In this document: positions 31,598 to 43,629 of the stretch, piece after piece
Layout of the letters: each line of letters begins with the position of its first letter
Position numbering within the stretch: the stretch's first letter is position 1
DNA from: Wurfbainia villosa
Lineage: Eukaryota > Streptophyta > Magnoliopsida > Zingiberales > Zingiberaceae
Length of the DNA stretch: 64,000 nt
Assembly (NCBI GenBank): GCA_025175895.1
Contig: CM046006.1
Span: forward strand, 67,538,288 to 67,602,287
Direction of reading: 5' to 3'
Program-made: the position numbers and the translations under genes
The notes under the pieces: generated by a model
The model's database searches: none
Told to the model about the DNA's origin: nothing
Seen by the model: only the letters and a program-made list of their open reading frames with translations

Positions 31598-33238
31598 ATG
31601 GCCCATCTCGAGGGTTTTAGCACCGTCCGACCTCCGTTTTACAACGGAGATGACTTCCGTTATTGGAAGGGTCGGATGGAATGCTTTCTCAAAACCCAAC
31701 TTGAGATGTGGATCATAATCCAAACGGGTTTCACACTTCCGACTAATGAAGTGGGTGACTCCTTGGATTATGATCAATGGACCGTTACAACAAAACGACA
31801 AGTCGAAGCCGACGCCAAGGCGACACAAATCCTCCAATGCGGCCTATCCAAGGAGGAGCTAAATCGCATCGGCCCCTTCATAAGCGCAAAAGATCTTTGG
31901 ACAAAACTAATCGAGTTACACGAAGGATCGGATCAAGCTAAGGTTTGCAAACGTGATTTGTTATTCAATAAATTGTACACACTAAAAATGCAGGAACACG
32001 AGTCCGCGACGCAACTCCATGCCCGTGTCCAAGACGTAGTCAACAACCTACACGCAATCGGGCAAAAGGTCGAAAACCGCGACCTTATAAGGTATGTTTT
32101 AAACTCGTTTCCGAGGACTACCTTGTGGGCATCCATGGTTGATGCCTACAAGGTCTCCAAGGACCTTTCTAAAATTAGGTTAGATGAACTCTTTTCGGAT
32201 TTCGAATTACATGAACAATCCAACTCGGAACCCGAGAGGGGTATAGCCTTGTTTGCAGATTCAAAGAAGAAGAAAATCGCAAGCAAGCCACCACCAACCG
32301 AGGAGGAAGACGAGTCCGAAGAAGAAGTTGACCCGGAGTTGACTGCCGAACTAATGAACCTAGGTCGAAGGATAGCCAAGGGACGAAAGCGAACCACGAC
32401 ACGACCCAACCAAGGTAAGTCTAAAAGTTCTAACATTAGGTGTTATGAGTGTAACAGGTTTGGACATATCAAGTCTGAGTGCCCCAAGCTCAACCACCAA
32501 GCACCTAAGCACAAGAAGGCCCTCAACGCGACATGGGAAGAAGCGTCATCCGAAGAAGACGAAGACCACATCTTCATGGCGAAATCAATTGAGTCCGACA
32601 CGGAGACCGAACCTGAACTTGAGTCAGAACCTGAGGATGACTCGGACTACGAGGCTACCTTCAAGTCAAGCCACGGATACGCATCCGGTTCAAAAGATAC
32701 CCTTAAGGTGAGTCGAACTTTATTTAATACTTTACATAATACGGTTAGGTTTTTGTCTAGGAAGTTAGCTAAGTCCGAGTCCAAGGTCGAGACCCTGGTT
32801 GAGGAAGTTAAACTCCTCAAACATGAGGTCTCCCTAACCTCTTCGACTAGTCGAGTTCAAGAGAAGGACTCAACTCGGGTTGAAAAACTCGAAGTTGAGA
32901 ACTCACTCTTGAAAAGTCAAGTCGAAGATCTTAGGAATACATTGGAAAGGTTTACTTTGGGATCCAAAGGACTTGACCTCCTACTTGGATCGCAAAGGGT
33001 CGTGTACAACAAGGCCGGACTAGGGTTTAGCTCAAACACAACCAATAAGTCGTATATGTCAATCATAAGTAGACATAAAAAACGTGTCCAAGCATGGGTC
33101 CCTAAGAACTTTTTGATTTCAACTCTAGGATCCAACCTGTACTGGGTTCCCAAGGACCAAATCTACTATGTGGATAGACCGAATCGATTCAACGGTCTAA
33201 GGGGAGCCAGTACAAAATATGTTTGTGCGTTAACTTAG
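31598..33238 (+). CDS. SIRE-b gag, intact
   Basis: A 546-residue open frame starts at ATG 31598 (MAHLEGFSTVRPPFYNG). Residues 1 to about 220 resemble the copia gag UBN2-type region, including RYVLNSFPRTTLWASMVDAYK. An acidic linker follows, then a zinc knuckle CYECNRFGHIKSEC near residues 282-295. Another acidic tract and a coiled coil (about residues 370-450) lead to a tail with VPKDQIYYVDR. It would form the capsid and bind element RNA. It is collinear with SIRE-a gag and has no break. It ends at a TAA followed by a non-coding spacer rather than joining the protease. Confidence 0.9.
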   Translation: MAHLEGFSTVRPPFYNGDDFRYWKGRMECFLKTQLEMWIIIQTGFTLPTNEVGDSLDYDQWTVTTKRQVEADAKATQILQCGLSKEELNRIGPFISAKDLWTKLIELHEGSDQAKVCKRDLLFNKLYTLKMQEHESATQLHARVQDVVNNLHAIGQKVENRDLIRYVLNSFPRTTLWASMVDAYKVSKDLSKIRLDELFSDFELHEQSNSEPERGIALFADSKKKKIASKPPPTEEEDESEEEVDPELTAELMNLGRRIAKGRKRTTTRPNQGKSKSSNIRCYECNRFGHIKSECPKLNHQAPKHKKALNATWEEASSEEDEDHIFMAKSIESDTETEPELESEPEDDSDYEATFKSSHGYASGSKDTLKVSRTLFNTLHNTVRFLSRKLAKSESKVETLVEEVKLLKHEVSLTSSTSRVQEKDSTRVEKLEVENSLLKSQVEDLRNTLERFTLGSKGLDLLLGSQRVVYNKAGLGFSSNTTNKSYMSIISRHKKRVQAWVPKNFLISTLGSNLYWVPKDQIYYVDRPNRFNGLRGASTKYVCALT

Positions 33239-33984
33239 AAATTGCATGCTTAGTTTTTTTTTACTTGTGAACTCACTATGTTTGTGCTTTAGCTTAGAAA
33301 TTGCATGCTTAGTTTTTTTTACTTATGAACTCACTTAGAACATGTACAAAACCAACTAAAATCATTCGAAAAGATTGAGCCTCGGGGAGCCTCTTTTTAA
33401 ATAACCAACTAAAATCCTTCGAAAAGATTGAGCCTCGGGGAGCCTCTTTTCAAAAATAACCAGTTAGACTAGGAAATAGTCTTAGGTGAGTCAAGTCATC
33501 ATTTTCTTGAACATGGCTTTGTCTAAGGAAGTGGTCGATGATCCGATAAAAGAAGGCCCCTGTGCCTCGCCATGACCTGGAAGCCATGATCTTGAAAAGG
33601 TAAATTTGACAAGCCTTGGGTTAAATCCAAATATAACTTGAACCTAAATCCACTTAATCATCTCAACATAAAATTACTTAAACCTAAATCCACTTAATCA
33701 TCTCAACATTAAATTACTTAAACCTAAATCCACTTAATCATCTCAACATAAAATTACTTAAACCTAAATCCACCTAATCAATTTAATTGAAAATCATCTC
33801 AACATAAAATTACTTAAACCTAAATCCACTTAATCAATTTAATTGGGAGTCATCTCACAAAGAACACATAAGTATAACATGCTTGATCATATAGACTCAG
33901 GTGAGATGACCTAGGTGTAACAACTTACAACCATTTTTTTTTAAAAAAAAAATCTAACATCCAATCCAACCACCTTGTGTGTAG
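33239..33984 (+). repeat. SIRE-b gag-protease spacer with tandem repeats
   Basis: About 750 bp of non-coding sequence separates gag from the protease remnant. It holds two near-identical copies around ttagaaattgcatgcttag (about 33240-33340), two copies of aaagattgagcctcggggag (33367 and 33424) and about five copies of a 40-bp unit (33641, 33681, 33721, 33761, 33817) built on aacctaaatccacttaatca. A strong donor-like ggtgagt at 33485 and an acceptor-like tgtgtag at 33984 bracket most of it. Confidence 0.8.
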
Positions 33985-36900
33985 GATCAATGGATGTTAG
34001 GCGGTGCTCGAGCACATGGCCAGGATCAACTCAAATTCGCGAAGCTTCGATTCAAACGACAAGGATCGGTAGCCTTTGGGAATAACGGCAAGCTCAAAAT
34101 CATCGGATCAGGTGATATCGAGCTTAACTCGAATTTTGTTATTAAAAATGTATTACTTGTAGAGAATTTTGAATATAACACCTTAGCGTAAGCCAATTAT
34201 GTGGCAATAACTATAAGGTCGTATTTTTAGAAAATGAATGTGTAATTAAAACAAATGAAACAGCTAAAACAATACTCAAAGGAACTAGGACAAATAACAT
34301 TTATACAATTAACTTAATCAAATCCTCAGCCAAATGTCTTATGACACGGCAAGAGGAATCATGGTTGTGGCACCGATGACTCGGTCACTCGCACCCAAGA
34401 CTCGTCCACAAGATGAGTCAGAGTGGCTTAGTCAGAGGCTTACCCAACCTCAACAATTTGGTTAATAAAATCTGTAATGCTTGTCAACAAGGAAAACAAC
34501 CTAGGACACAACACAAGTTAACTAACCAGAGCGAACCTCAAGTGTACTTGAGCTCTGCATATGGATCTATTGATTCACATGGAGCCAAGTCACTCAATAG
34601 AAAGTCAATATTGCTTAGTCATAATTGGCGACTACTCGAGGTTTACAGGTTAGGTTCATCAAACATAAAAATGATACCCTAGATCAATTAATCAATCTAT
34701 TCAAATTAATCGAGAATCAAAAGACCTTAAGGTTAAAAAGACTTAGAAGCGATCATGGTGGTGAATTCGAAAATCAAGGTTCACCGACACGACCTAAACG
34801 GATACCACCATGAATTCTCTTGCCCTAGAACCCCTCAACAAAATGGCCTAGTGGAGCGGAAAAACCGAACTCTACAAGAAACCGCTAGGACCATGTTGAA
34901 TGAATACGACCTACCCGATAGGTTTTGGGCAGAAGCCGTTAGTACGGCTTGCTATGTCCAGAATAGGATCCTTATGGTAAAGAGGCACCTTAAGACCTCG
35001 TATGAGATTTATCACGATAAAATACCTAACATCAAGTACTTTAGGGTATTTGGGTGTAAGGTACATATCCTAAACACTAAGGATTACCTAGGAAAGTTTA
35101 CATCCAAAACCACGACCGGAATCTTTCTAGGATACTCGACTACAAGTCGAGCTTATAGAGTATATAACCACGACACCCTTAGAGTTGAGGAGACTATCAA
35201 TGTAGTATTTGATGAAGGACATGAACCTACAAAACCCCCGGCAATCCCAATTAGCGAGCCTACTCATACTAGACCTAACTCTGACCCTGAGATCGAGTCT
35301 CATCCACATCAACCAACTTCTCTTGTCGACCAAGTGACAAGTGATCCGAGTCAAACTAGTGTTCAACCAAGTCACACCATTGATCAAGCATTAGGTGACA
35401 CAAACCCAACCCAATCTAGGATTCAGACTGACCACCCTATCGATCAAGTGATAGGAGATCCTAATCTAGGAGTTCGAACTAGAGCATCCTATAGGAACCT
35501 TAGTCAAATTCCCTTAATTTCAAAGATAGAACCCAAATCAATTGAACAAGCTCTTCTTGATCCCGATTGGATTATTGCAATGCAAGAAGAGCTAGCTCAA
35601 TTTACTAGGAATGAAGTGTGGGAATTAGTACCACCACCTAAAGACAAAATGATAATTGGAACAAGGTGGGTGTTTCGGAATAAGCTTGATGATAAAGGTG
35701 AAGTAGTTAGAAACAAGGCTAGGTTAGTCGCCAAAGGGTTTAGTCAAGTCGAAGGCTTAGATTACAGCCGAAACCTATGCCCCGATAGCTAGACTCGAAT
35801 CCATTCGTATTTTGCTTGCTTATGTCGGACATTGAGGATTTATGATATTTCAAATGGATGTTAAGTCGGCATTCCTGAATGGATAGATTAAAGAAGAAGT
35901 TTATGTTAGCCAACCCACGGATTCGAAAATCTAGATAAACCCGACCATGTTCTAAAACTTAAGAAAGCTCTCTATGGACTTAAACAAGCTCCTCGAGCTT
36001 GGTACGAGAGACTTTCAATCCATCTTAAGTCAAAAGGGTTTAATCAAGGCTTAGTTGACCCAACTCTCTTCGTAAAAACCTTAGGTAAAGAAATATTCGT
36101 AGCTCAAATTTACGTAGACGATATAATTTTTGGAACCTCTAACTCAGCCTTACTAAACGAGTTCGTTTCACTCATGGAAAGTGAGTTAGAAATGAACTTG
36201 GTAGGCGAGTTAAGTTTCTTTTTAGGTCTACAAATTAAACAAACTAAGGATGGTATATACCTATATCAACAAAAATACACTAAGGAGTTAATTAAAAGAT
36301 TTGGAATGCAAGACGCTAAGATAATAAACACCCCAATGGCGACTAATGTTAACATAGGAGAAGACCTAGAAAGTAAGTCCATTGACTTAAAGTACTATAG
36401 GAGCGCGATAGGAAGTCTCCTATACTTAACTGCGAGTCGACCCGACATCCTATTTGCAGTAAGTATGTGCGCCAGGTTTCAAACCTGTGCTAAGGAGTCT
36501 CACCTAACCCTAGTTAAGCGTATCCTTAGATATCTTAAGGGTACACTTAACGTTGGTATTTGGTACCCTAGATCTACGGAGTTCGAACTAATCGGCTACT
36601 CCGATTCGGATTATGTCGGTAGTAAACTCGATAGGAAGAGCACGAGTGGTTGTTGTCAACTATTCGGCTCGAGTCTAGTGAGTTGGTGCAGTAGGAAGCA
36701 ACATTGTGTTGTCTTATCTACCACCGAAGCCGAATACGTTGCGATGGGTGAGTGTGTAACTCAGCTTCTTTGGATGAAGCACACTCTCCGAGACTTTAGG
36801 TTGGACTTCACCAAAACTAAAATTTTTGTAGACAACATAAGTTCGATAAATCTAACTAAGAACCCTATATGACATTCGAGGACAAAGCATATAGAGGTAA

Positions 36901-37055
36901 AACACCATTTCATTCGAGAACATGTAGCCAACGGCTCCATACAACTCGAATACGTTGACTCGAAGTCTAACCTAGCCGACCTATTTACTAAACCACTACC
37001 CGAAGACAAATTTAGTCTCTTGAGACGAAAATTGGGCATGTGCGTAGTAGAATAG
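33985..37055 (+). pseudogene. SIRE-b pol: protease remnant, integrase, RT, RNase H
   Basis: The protease starts at 33989 as WMLGGARAHG, where the family has a DSG site, so the catalytic Asp-Ser-Gly is lost. The integrase zinc-finger region (34365-34500) has a stop. The core shows DHGGEFEN, and PQQNGLVERKN opens the long frame to 35792. RT starts LLDPDWIIAMQEELAQF, breaks near 35770 in several frames, keeps YVDDIIFG near 36115, and resumes in 36174-36872. RNase H shows SDSDYVGSKLDRKSTSG and, after a TGA near 36870, HSRTKHIEVKHHFIR and a stop at 37055. It cannot encode active enzymes. Confidence 0.9.
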
Positions 37056-38012
37056 GATTTTGCAAATTATATTACTACTATTTTTTCACTTTTTAATTTT
37101 CATGGAACTAGTATAGGACTTACCTTAGATATCATGCACCTATAGATTTAAGGAGCCAATACATCTCACAACACATAGGACTAATGTGTTTGTGTACTTA
37201 GCCACGTAGATGAGCGTGAGATGTTAGGACCTTACTCCTGGTTCCAGATGTAGAGCTAGTACATCGCTATGAACCATAGAGTATAATCATACATACTAAC
37301 CGACTCTGACCAGGACTGGTTGATCTTTCATATCAATCAAGCCAAGTATGAGTCAAACATTTTATAGATGAATTTAATTTCAGTATATTATTTTCAAAAT
37401 AATGTGGAACATGCTTGGACTTTAAAATTAATACTTATTTTGTTTTCCATACACCCCTCACTCTTTTCGATATATGGAAAAAGGGGGAGAAAAAGGCCAA
37501 AGTTAAGGGATCAATATTTTTTTATGGCCAAGGCCAAAGTTAAGGGATCAATATTTTTTATGGCCTTAGTTAACTTGTTTTCGTTAACAAAAGAAATTTA
37601 CTTAACGTTAAGTCAAGTTATTTTTTTTATGGCCTTAGTTAACTTGTTTTCGTTAACAAAAGAAATTTACTTAACGTTAAGTCAACTTGTTAACAAAATG
37701 GAAGTAAAGGCCAAGGTTAAGAAATCAGTTTTTGATTTCTTAACTTAAACTTATTTTAAATACTATGGCCAATATTAAGTAATTTCGGTTACTTAATTCT
37801 TTTTTAGTAGCAAACATCAAGGGGGAGAGTTAAAACTCTTTCTTAAGTACTCACCCTCGGTCAAGGGGGAGGATTCCTCAAGGGGGAGCACTTGAAAAAG
37901 AGTTTTTATATACTCCTATTCATTCATGTTTTTTATACTCCTGCACATTCATACATATCTTTTCTTAATGCGCTTAATTTTCTTAACTTTGTATGTGGGT
38001 TTGCCATAAATC
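37056..38012 (+). repeat. SIRE-b 3' region with direct repeats
   Basis: There is no ORF of envelope type here, unlike SIRE-a. From 37480 to 37690 two short units repeat: ggccaaagttaagggatca (37497, 37532) and a longer one of roughly 70 bp containing acttgttttcgttaacaaaa (37571, 37641). The rest is AT-rich. Confidence 0.75.
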
Positions 38013-38025
38013 AAAAAGGGGGAGA
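38013..38025 (+). promoter_or_regulatory. Polypurine tract of SIRE-b
   Basis: aaaaagggggaga directly precedes the 3' LTR. Confidence 0.92.
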
Positions 38026-38026
38026 T

Positions 38027-39073
38027 TGTTGGTGCAGTAGGCACCTAAGTCGAACCTGAGTTTTGATTATAGCAAACGATACAAAGTTAAGCTCATGTCG
38101 TTATCTCACGAGCTAAATCGAGTGTGCATAAAATTGCTATAGCTGGAACTGAAGGCAAGCGACACCCGGAGGAAGCCGCGGTGGTCGGGCGACACTCGAG
38201 TTACTTCGGAGGGAGCCGAAGGAATCGAGTGGAAGGCAGAAGCAAAAGCGACAAGTAAGTATCGAGGTAAGCTCGTGTGTGCAAGCGTAAGTGAGGTCAT
38301 GTCCTTTGTACGGGGACGTCCTTAGGCGACGATCCGACCCAAGACTTCCCATGGAAGGTCTATGTTGAGATCGGACGGCAAGTGGCCGTCGAATTCACTT
38401 ATATTTTGAGCTAACTCCTTTTTTAGTCAAAAATCGTGGCTGCCAGTTCAACCGGCCAATTCAACCGGCCAGTTCAACCGGTGGTCAAAAATCAGCCTCG
38501 AGGAGTCAAGCTTTATCACCATTTTTCAAGGAGTTTTGTGCCCATTTGTGATTGGTTGAAGACCCATTCGTTGAGGGGCTTAAAGGCTATAAAAGGAGGG
38601 CCAAACCTAGGGTTTTTCATCAATTAAAAAGCTTCCAAGTGCTTCCGATACGCTACGAGTCTCCGACATCCCTACGACGAAGCGCTGCCGAGACGACGAC
38701 TTAAGCTCCAAATTTCAAGCATTCAAAAGTCGTCGGTATAAATTTTATAAGTTGTTTTTATTTCAAGCTTTAAATCATATCAAGGAGAGGGGGAGTGTCC
38801 CTCTACCTTGAGTATTTATCGAGTTTTGTATTCGTTTAACTCCTACCTCCAACGAGGAGGAGTTTGGTTAGTATTTTGCCCTCCGTGCGTGGTCAAGGAC
38901 CACTAGGGCCTTGGAGTAGTAGCCATAGGCTACGAACCAAGTAAAAAACCCTCGTGTTTTATTTATTTATTGCTATCTTTCCGCTGCGTTTACTCGTACC
39001 AATTCAAACGATTACGAAAAAGTTTTTATCGCTATTCACCCCCCCCCCCTCTAGCGCTCAAATCGATCCAACA
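38027..39073 (+). repeat. 3' LTR of SIRE-b
   Basis: Nearly identical to 30339-31378, with a rearranged patch at 38446-38520 compared with 30760-30840, where aaccggcc modules differ in number. Confidence 0.95.
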
Positions 39074-41937
39074 ACTAACTCACACAATATCCTGAATATG
39101 ATCCAAGGGTATCACCGTGAATAACCAACAGGTATAAAAGTACCAGCCTACTACCATACAGGAAATGCAGTAGCATGTATGAATATATACAAACAAATGC
39201 AACAAGCATAGTACATACAAATGCATCATCAAAGTGAGTATGCATATAGACTGTATCTGTATGTATACTAATCACCATCATCCATATATATATATATACA
39301 AGCAGGTATGTATATATATATAATCATATGCAAAACACCGTATGATACGGCAATGCAGCATGCATGGTCATGCCTGCTCACCCCTACTCGCTACCACGAC
39401 CCCAGTGTGGCCTAGGTGGAACGACATGACAACTGTCCCAACTCACACCAACCACTGCTATAGAGTGGCCGAGTGGGCAGTATGATCAAGTAGCATATGA
39501 GCGTAAAGAGCTCGCTACACAACGGGGGTCCCTGCTGCTAGCCACTCCGACTAACACTACCAATGAGTGGTCGAGTACCACGCACCCAGGACAACTGCAC
39601 ACAACTCCAACTACCACCATCTATAGTGGTAGAGTGCGACACAACAAATGCTCTGCCCTCACACCAGTTACTCCTCTGGAAGTAACCTGGGAGGCAGGAT
39701 GACTGACGACTCTCTCTCAACCCCAAGGGGAGACGATGTCGTCGATGCATCTAATGATATGAGAGTCTGTCTCACCTACGGGCATCTACCATAGACTCTG
39801 CTCAATAGAGAGTCACACCCAATTGATCAATTACACTCTCTATCACAGAGAGTCATACTCATCGATCATGACAAAGCTAGGACCATCGGTCCGTAGCGAC
39901 ACACCATCCACGACTCACGACCATTCACACCCATGGTTGGTGAATAAATGTGCAACCTACAGTGCTGGAATAAGTCCTACATTTAGGGCCATACTTATCC
40001 AGAGGACCTTTTTGCCAAATTTACAATTTAGATCATCCTCCTTACTCTAACATCTACACCCTACTAAACAGTTAGACCTACTTACATCACATCTGTAACT
40101 CCTAGATCATGCTAGGGAATATGTGTTATCAATAATCGAGCACACATATATATCAACGATAAGTTCAAGCATACGATAAATAGAGCAGGATCAAGATGAT
40201 ATGAACACCTAGCATGCTCATATCTATGTCTAAATCTGAAAGTCATTACATCTACCCGACCGGTAGAAATTACCTACATGATAAGAAGCTCGTGACAATA
40301 TAAATCCTCACGGCGATCACGCGCCTCGTATCCATGTCTGCCTGAACCATGATATGCATTAAGTTCAAGCATATGACAATAGATGTATATAATTTACTAT
40401 TCTATCGTTTCCATACTCGCATCCCTTTATCGAATACGAATTAGAAGCTCAAAGAGTTAAGCCACTCATCCAACTCTATTTAATTTAACTCACTGTTTCA
40501 ATTAGCAAAAGTGCTAACCCACTCATCCAACTCCATACCCATTCCACCAAATCAATCCCATGTAGATTTAATCTTTTTATACCTAATTTGATGCAACAGG
40601 ATCACCAACAAATTAAGTATAAATCTAACCCATATTCACACCGCTACACATCTCTATTTGTAGCTTAAACACAGCTACTAATTCACAACCCAGACAAAAC
40701 CTCACCATCGACCAACCCTTATTATTAATTCAAACCCGGTTCCACGATTAGATACCCAACTATTTAACCATTGTTAACTAGCTAAATCAAGGCAACTAAT
40801 GAATTGATCTACACTAACAGAACCCATTCACGACATATCCAACCACATTTCCAACGCCAGCCCCCTGTTCACATCCACACAGCCACCTCTCCGGTAAGCA
40901 CCATCGGCAACCAAACAACACACGGGACAGTAGGGAAAAAAAAAGGAAGAGATGGATCGTGCTTACCAGCGAATTGAAGCAACACCGGCAGCAAATCCCC
41001 CTTGAATTGGCAGCCCTGTTCAACTGATCGAACTCACTGCCCAAACCAAATTAGGTCACGACAAGTCACAGAACATCCAAAAATCCGACCCAAATACAAG
41101 CTTTACCTTACTGTTGTAATCTCCTTCGGCAGCCCAATCCCAAAACCGATAGTAACTCTCGGAATCCGGCAACAGCTCCCCACTGATCGGCAGCCCACAG
41201 CCCTATTTAGACCAGAACCTAAATTCGGAGGCTCTACTCACCGGCGACCACCAGCGCTCCAATTTCTGCCCCATTCGCTAGGTCAAGGTCAGGGAAAGGA
41301 AAAAAAATGAGATCGGATAGCGCCTTACCTAGCACCGACGACCACCGACGTAGAATCCCTCGGCCGTGCTTTGCTCCTATTCTTTGATCATTTGCCAGGG
41401 CCACCGTCTGCTCCGATGGCGCATCCCGAGCCCCCAACTAGCACGGTCTTTGGCTCTCTGTGACCACTCTTGGCCCAGCACGCTCGCCGCCGGTCTGCGT
41501 CGGCGCGCACACCCTCCACAATCCACATTCCATCTACTCCTACCCTCCGATTCCGGCCCATCGCGAAGAAACAGAGAAGATGAGCGGAAGAGGTCGTCGT
41601 GCATGGAAATGTAAAGAAACCGACGAAAATAAAGAATGGTCATCATTCGGCGGAGGGAGAGGAAACGGTAAGGAATTAGAAAATGGATCGGGTTAATAAC
41701 GGGTTGGGTTTTAGGGTTATTAAGTTGGGTTTTAATCCTATAAGCCATTAACCCAAGATTTAATTAAACCTAGGTTAATTTAACCCAAGCTCCCTTCAAT
41801 TAAACCCATTTAATACCCCAATATAAACAGGCTTTACAAAGTACATTGCTTTATCCCCACTAAATATCCATAGAATCTCCGTTTAAATCTAGAAATATTT
41901 CTGAAAAGTTCCACAAGATGTTTTATCAATTACCAAG

Positions 41938-41940
<3 letters not shown>

Positions 41941-41979
<39 letters not shown>
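41941..41979. repeat. AT microsatellite, copy 2
   Basis: A longer (AT)n run than in copy 1 (14253-14278), at the same place in the solo LTR. Confidence 0.9.
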
Positions 41980-41982
<3 letters not shown>

Positions 41983-42212
41983 CCTCCGGTATTTTACATG
42001 TCGAGTTGGTTCGGGGACTTACTTGGAAGGTCTCGAATGACATTATTCATATCCGACCCGATTTTGGTTCGGCCAACAATTTAAATAACTTTCGCCTGTT
42101 GATCTTCCCTATCCCTCTTACTGCTTCGGAAACAATATCAGTCTCTTTATCTTCTTCCCCTTCCCAAGAACTTCTGCCGTCGCTTTCCTTCCGCTATAAA
42201 TCATTACCCTCC

Positions 42213-42701
42213 ATGTCTTCGTCCCTTTATCTCACTCTCATGGCTTCAGCGGGGCACCCCATCGAGATTTCTTCAGAATCAGAATCTTTTGAGCTACAAG
42301 ACTGGGTTTCTGAAGACACTGATGATTCGGAGACCCGCTCAACCGCCACCTCAGCCTTCCGCCCCCTTCCTTTTCCGCCTCTCGTTCCAGCTCCAACTCC
42401 TCCTACAGGGAGGTCCTTTCGTGCACCATCTCCCTCATTTCGTAATAGGGTGTGGAATCCTCCCTTCACATGGGAGTACACAGTGGGAGACCCCCGTGCT
42501 ACTGCCGAACTTCCCCCACTTCCACCGGCGCTGGCCTTCCTCCCAGTCTCCCCGGTGAGAGCTCATCCTTCTCCTTTCGATGAAGGTCCATCATCCATTC
42601 CTCCCGCTCAAGGCGAGCGCTATAGGGTTATCCTGACATCTTCCCCACCCCAAGAACCTTCGAATGCTTCTTCTGTTAAAAGCAACAAAAAGCCTTCATA
42701 G
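42213..42701 (+). CDS. Antisense accessory gene gamma, copy 2: Ser/Pro-rich protein
   Basis: An open frame of 162 codons starts at ATG 42213 and ends at a TAG at 42699-42701. It differs from copy 1 by a few substitutions, some changing residues (for example HPIEIS here versus HTIEIS). It has an acidic N-terminal part, then proline-rich text such as PTPPTGRSFRAPSPSF. No domain is recognised. It lies directly upstream of beta on the same strand and is antisense to the Tat gag-pol. Openness in both copies, when delta and alpha carry stops, is weak evidence of constraint only because the frame is short. Confidence 0.5.
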   Translation: MSSSLYLTLMASAGHPIEISSESESFELQDWVSEDTDDSETRSTATSAFRPLPFPPLVPAPTPPTGRSFRAPSPSFRNRVWNPPFTWEYTVGDPRATAELPPLPPALAFLPVSPVRAHPSPFDEGPSSIPPAQGERYRVILTSSPPQEPSNASSVKSNKKPS

Positions 42702-42982
42702 ATTAAACAATGTAATCCTTTTCAAACATGTTAATAAAAATGAGGGAGGGAACTGATATTTGCTTTTGTCATTTTCCTGTAGAAGTAAGGTTTCTATCCT
42801 CAAAAAGGACTGTAATCTGGCCCGAACATACCTTCTTTACCATCTCCTGGGGATTCGGACCCTCTTAATTACCTTTATAGTTTCGGCGACTCTCCACCTA
42901 CTGTCTCTATGCTTCCCCTTCTTCACTGGCATTTATTATCCCCATCTCTTCTACAAACAAATGCGCCCTTCTCCTTCCTCGC

Positions 42983-42989
42983 TATAAAG
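42983..42989 (+). promoter_or_regulatory. TATA box candidate for beta, copy 2
   Basis: tataaag, 60 bp upstream of ATG 43043. Confidence 0.45.
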
Positions 42990-43042
42990 ACTTTCAACCC
43001 TTACCGTATAGCTTCCATCTTTCCCTTTTCTTTCCCTTTGTC

Positions 43043-43321
43043 ATGGACCAACCATCGGAACAAGGCAGCAATCCCTCTCCTGCTGAAGAACAGATAGACG
43101 ATCGTCGCTACATAGCTAAACTGGAGGAGCAGGTGAGGTATTTGCAACAGCGGCTGAGGGAAGCTTCCGTCAGTAACCGCTCTTTGCATCAACAACTGGT
43201 CGGGTCCCAAAAGGAGCTATCCAAGCAAATCTTCCTGCAACAGTCTTATCTTCGGCAACTATTGTGCCAACCTCGACCGCGCAAAGGAGCTCCATCCGTT
43301 CCTCCCAACAAAGAACTGTAA
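43043..43321 (+). CDS. Antisense accessory gene beta: short coiled-coil protein, intact
   Basis: A 92-residue open frame starts at ATG 43043 (MDQPSEQGSNPSPAEEQ). Residues from about 20 to 72 form a Gln/Leu/Arg-rich heptad pattern (IAKLEEQVRYLQQRLREA) typical of a coiled coil. The tail is basic and Pro-rich. A TATA-like box lies 60 bp upstream. It resembles in style the coiled-coil exons of delta and alpha, and with gamma in front it could be the remnant of a third gene of that kind. No catalytic motif is visible. The protein would be expected to bind other coiled coils, but that is inference. Confidence 0.55.
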   Translation: MDQPSEQGSNPSPAEEQIDDRRYIAKLEEQVRYLQQRLREASVSNRSLHQQLVGSQKELSKQIFLQQSYLRQLLCQPRPRKGAPSVPPNKEL

Positions 43322-43629
43322 TACCCTAGATGTATAAGGGTGTCTTTTGTTATCTCCTCTTTGTAAATGACTTAAAATATGTAATTTTCCCGCATTAGTG
43401 AACTTTTCCTGTTTATCTTCTTCTTCTAGTATCTCTTGAGTTGTGCCACGCTTTACTTTTTTTCATATTTACATAGACTGACATATGGCTGAGGCATATT
43501 TCGGCTCTTCTGCCTTTTTACCCTACCGGGAATATAATAATATAGAGCCGCTAAATGAGCCAACTCTGCTGCTCTACCGTTGCACGGAAATAAAATAATA
43601 CAAAGTTAAATAAGGACTTCAACTTCTTC
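43322..43629. other. Spacer after beta
   Basis: Non-coding, AT-rich. It leads into the 78-bp array. No element ends are seen. Confidence 0.4.

Larger units (their letters stand above)
30339..39073 (+). mobile_element. SIRE-like Ty1/copia element SIRE-b, complete with LTRs and TSD
   Basis: It is 8.7 kb, flanked by the perfect 5-bp duplication actaa (30334-30338 and 39074-39078). The uninterrupted site is seen in copy 1 at about 11284-11295. It has LTRs of 1040 and 1047 bp, primer site, gag, degenerate pol and polypurine tract. By eye the LTRs differ at about seven isolated sites plus one rearranged patch, so it is much younger than the Tat host. Despite that its pol is badly broken, which suggests it was mobilised in trans. 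Confidence 0.95.
29668..41998 (-). mobile_element. Long chromovirus-like solo LTR, copy 2, split by SIRE-b
   Basis: This copy keeps the cleaner terminus TGTCACGCCCCGAG at 29668 and ends GGTATTTTACA at 41998. Flanks cgtcg and tgtcg share four of five bases. SIRE-b occupies 30339-39073. Differences from copy 1 are concentrated in CpG-rich patches (for example near 39740-39860 and 41330-41575). Small open frames here are not supported as genes. Confidence 0.6.
26899..43257 (+). repeat. Segmental duplication, copy 2, containing SIRE-b
   Basis: It starts at cattagtcaacc, the exact inner edge of the Tat 3' LTR plus its last two bases. It runs collinear with 7858-15558, apart from SIRE-b (30339-39073 plus one target duplication). 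Unlike copy 1, it continues into intact beta, the 78-bp array and alpha, so this is the ancestral path of the element. Confidence 0.85.
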
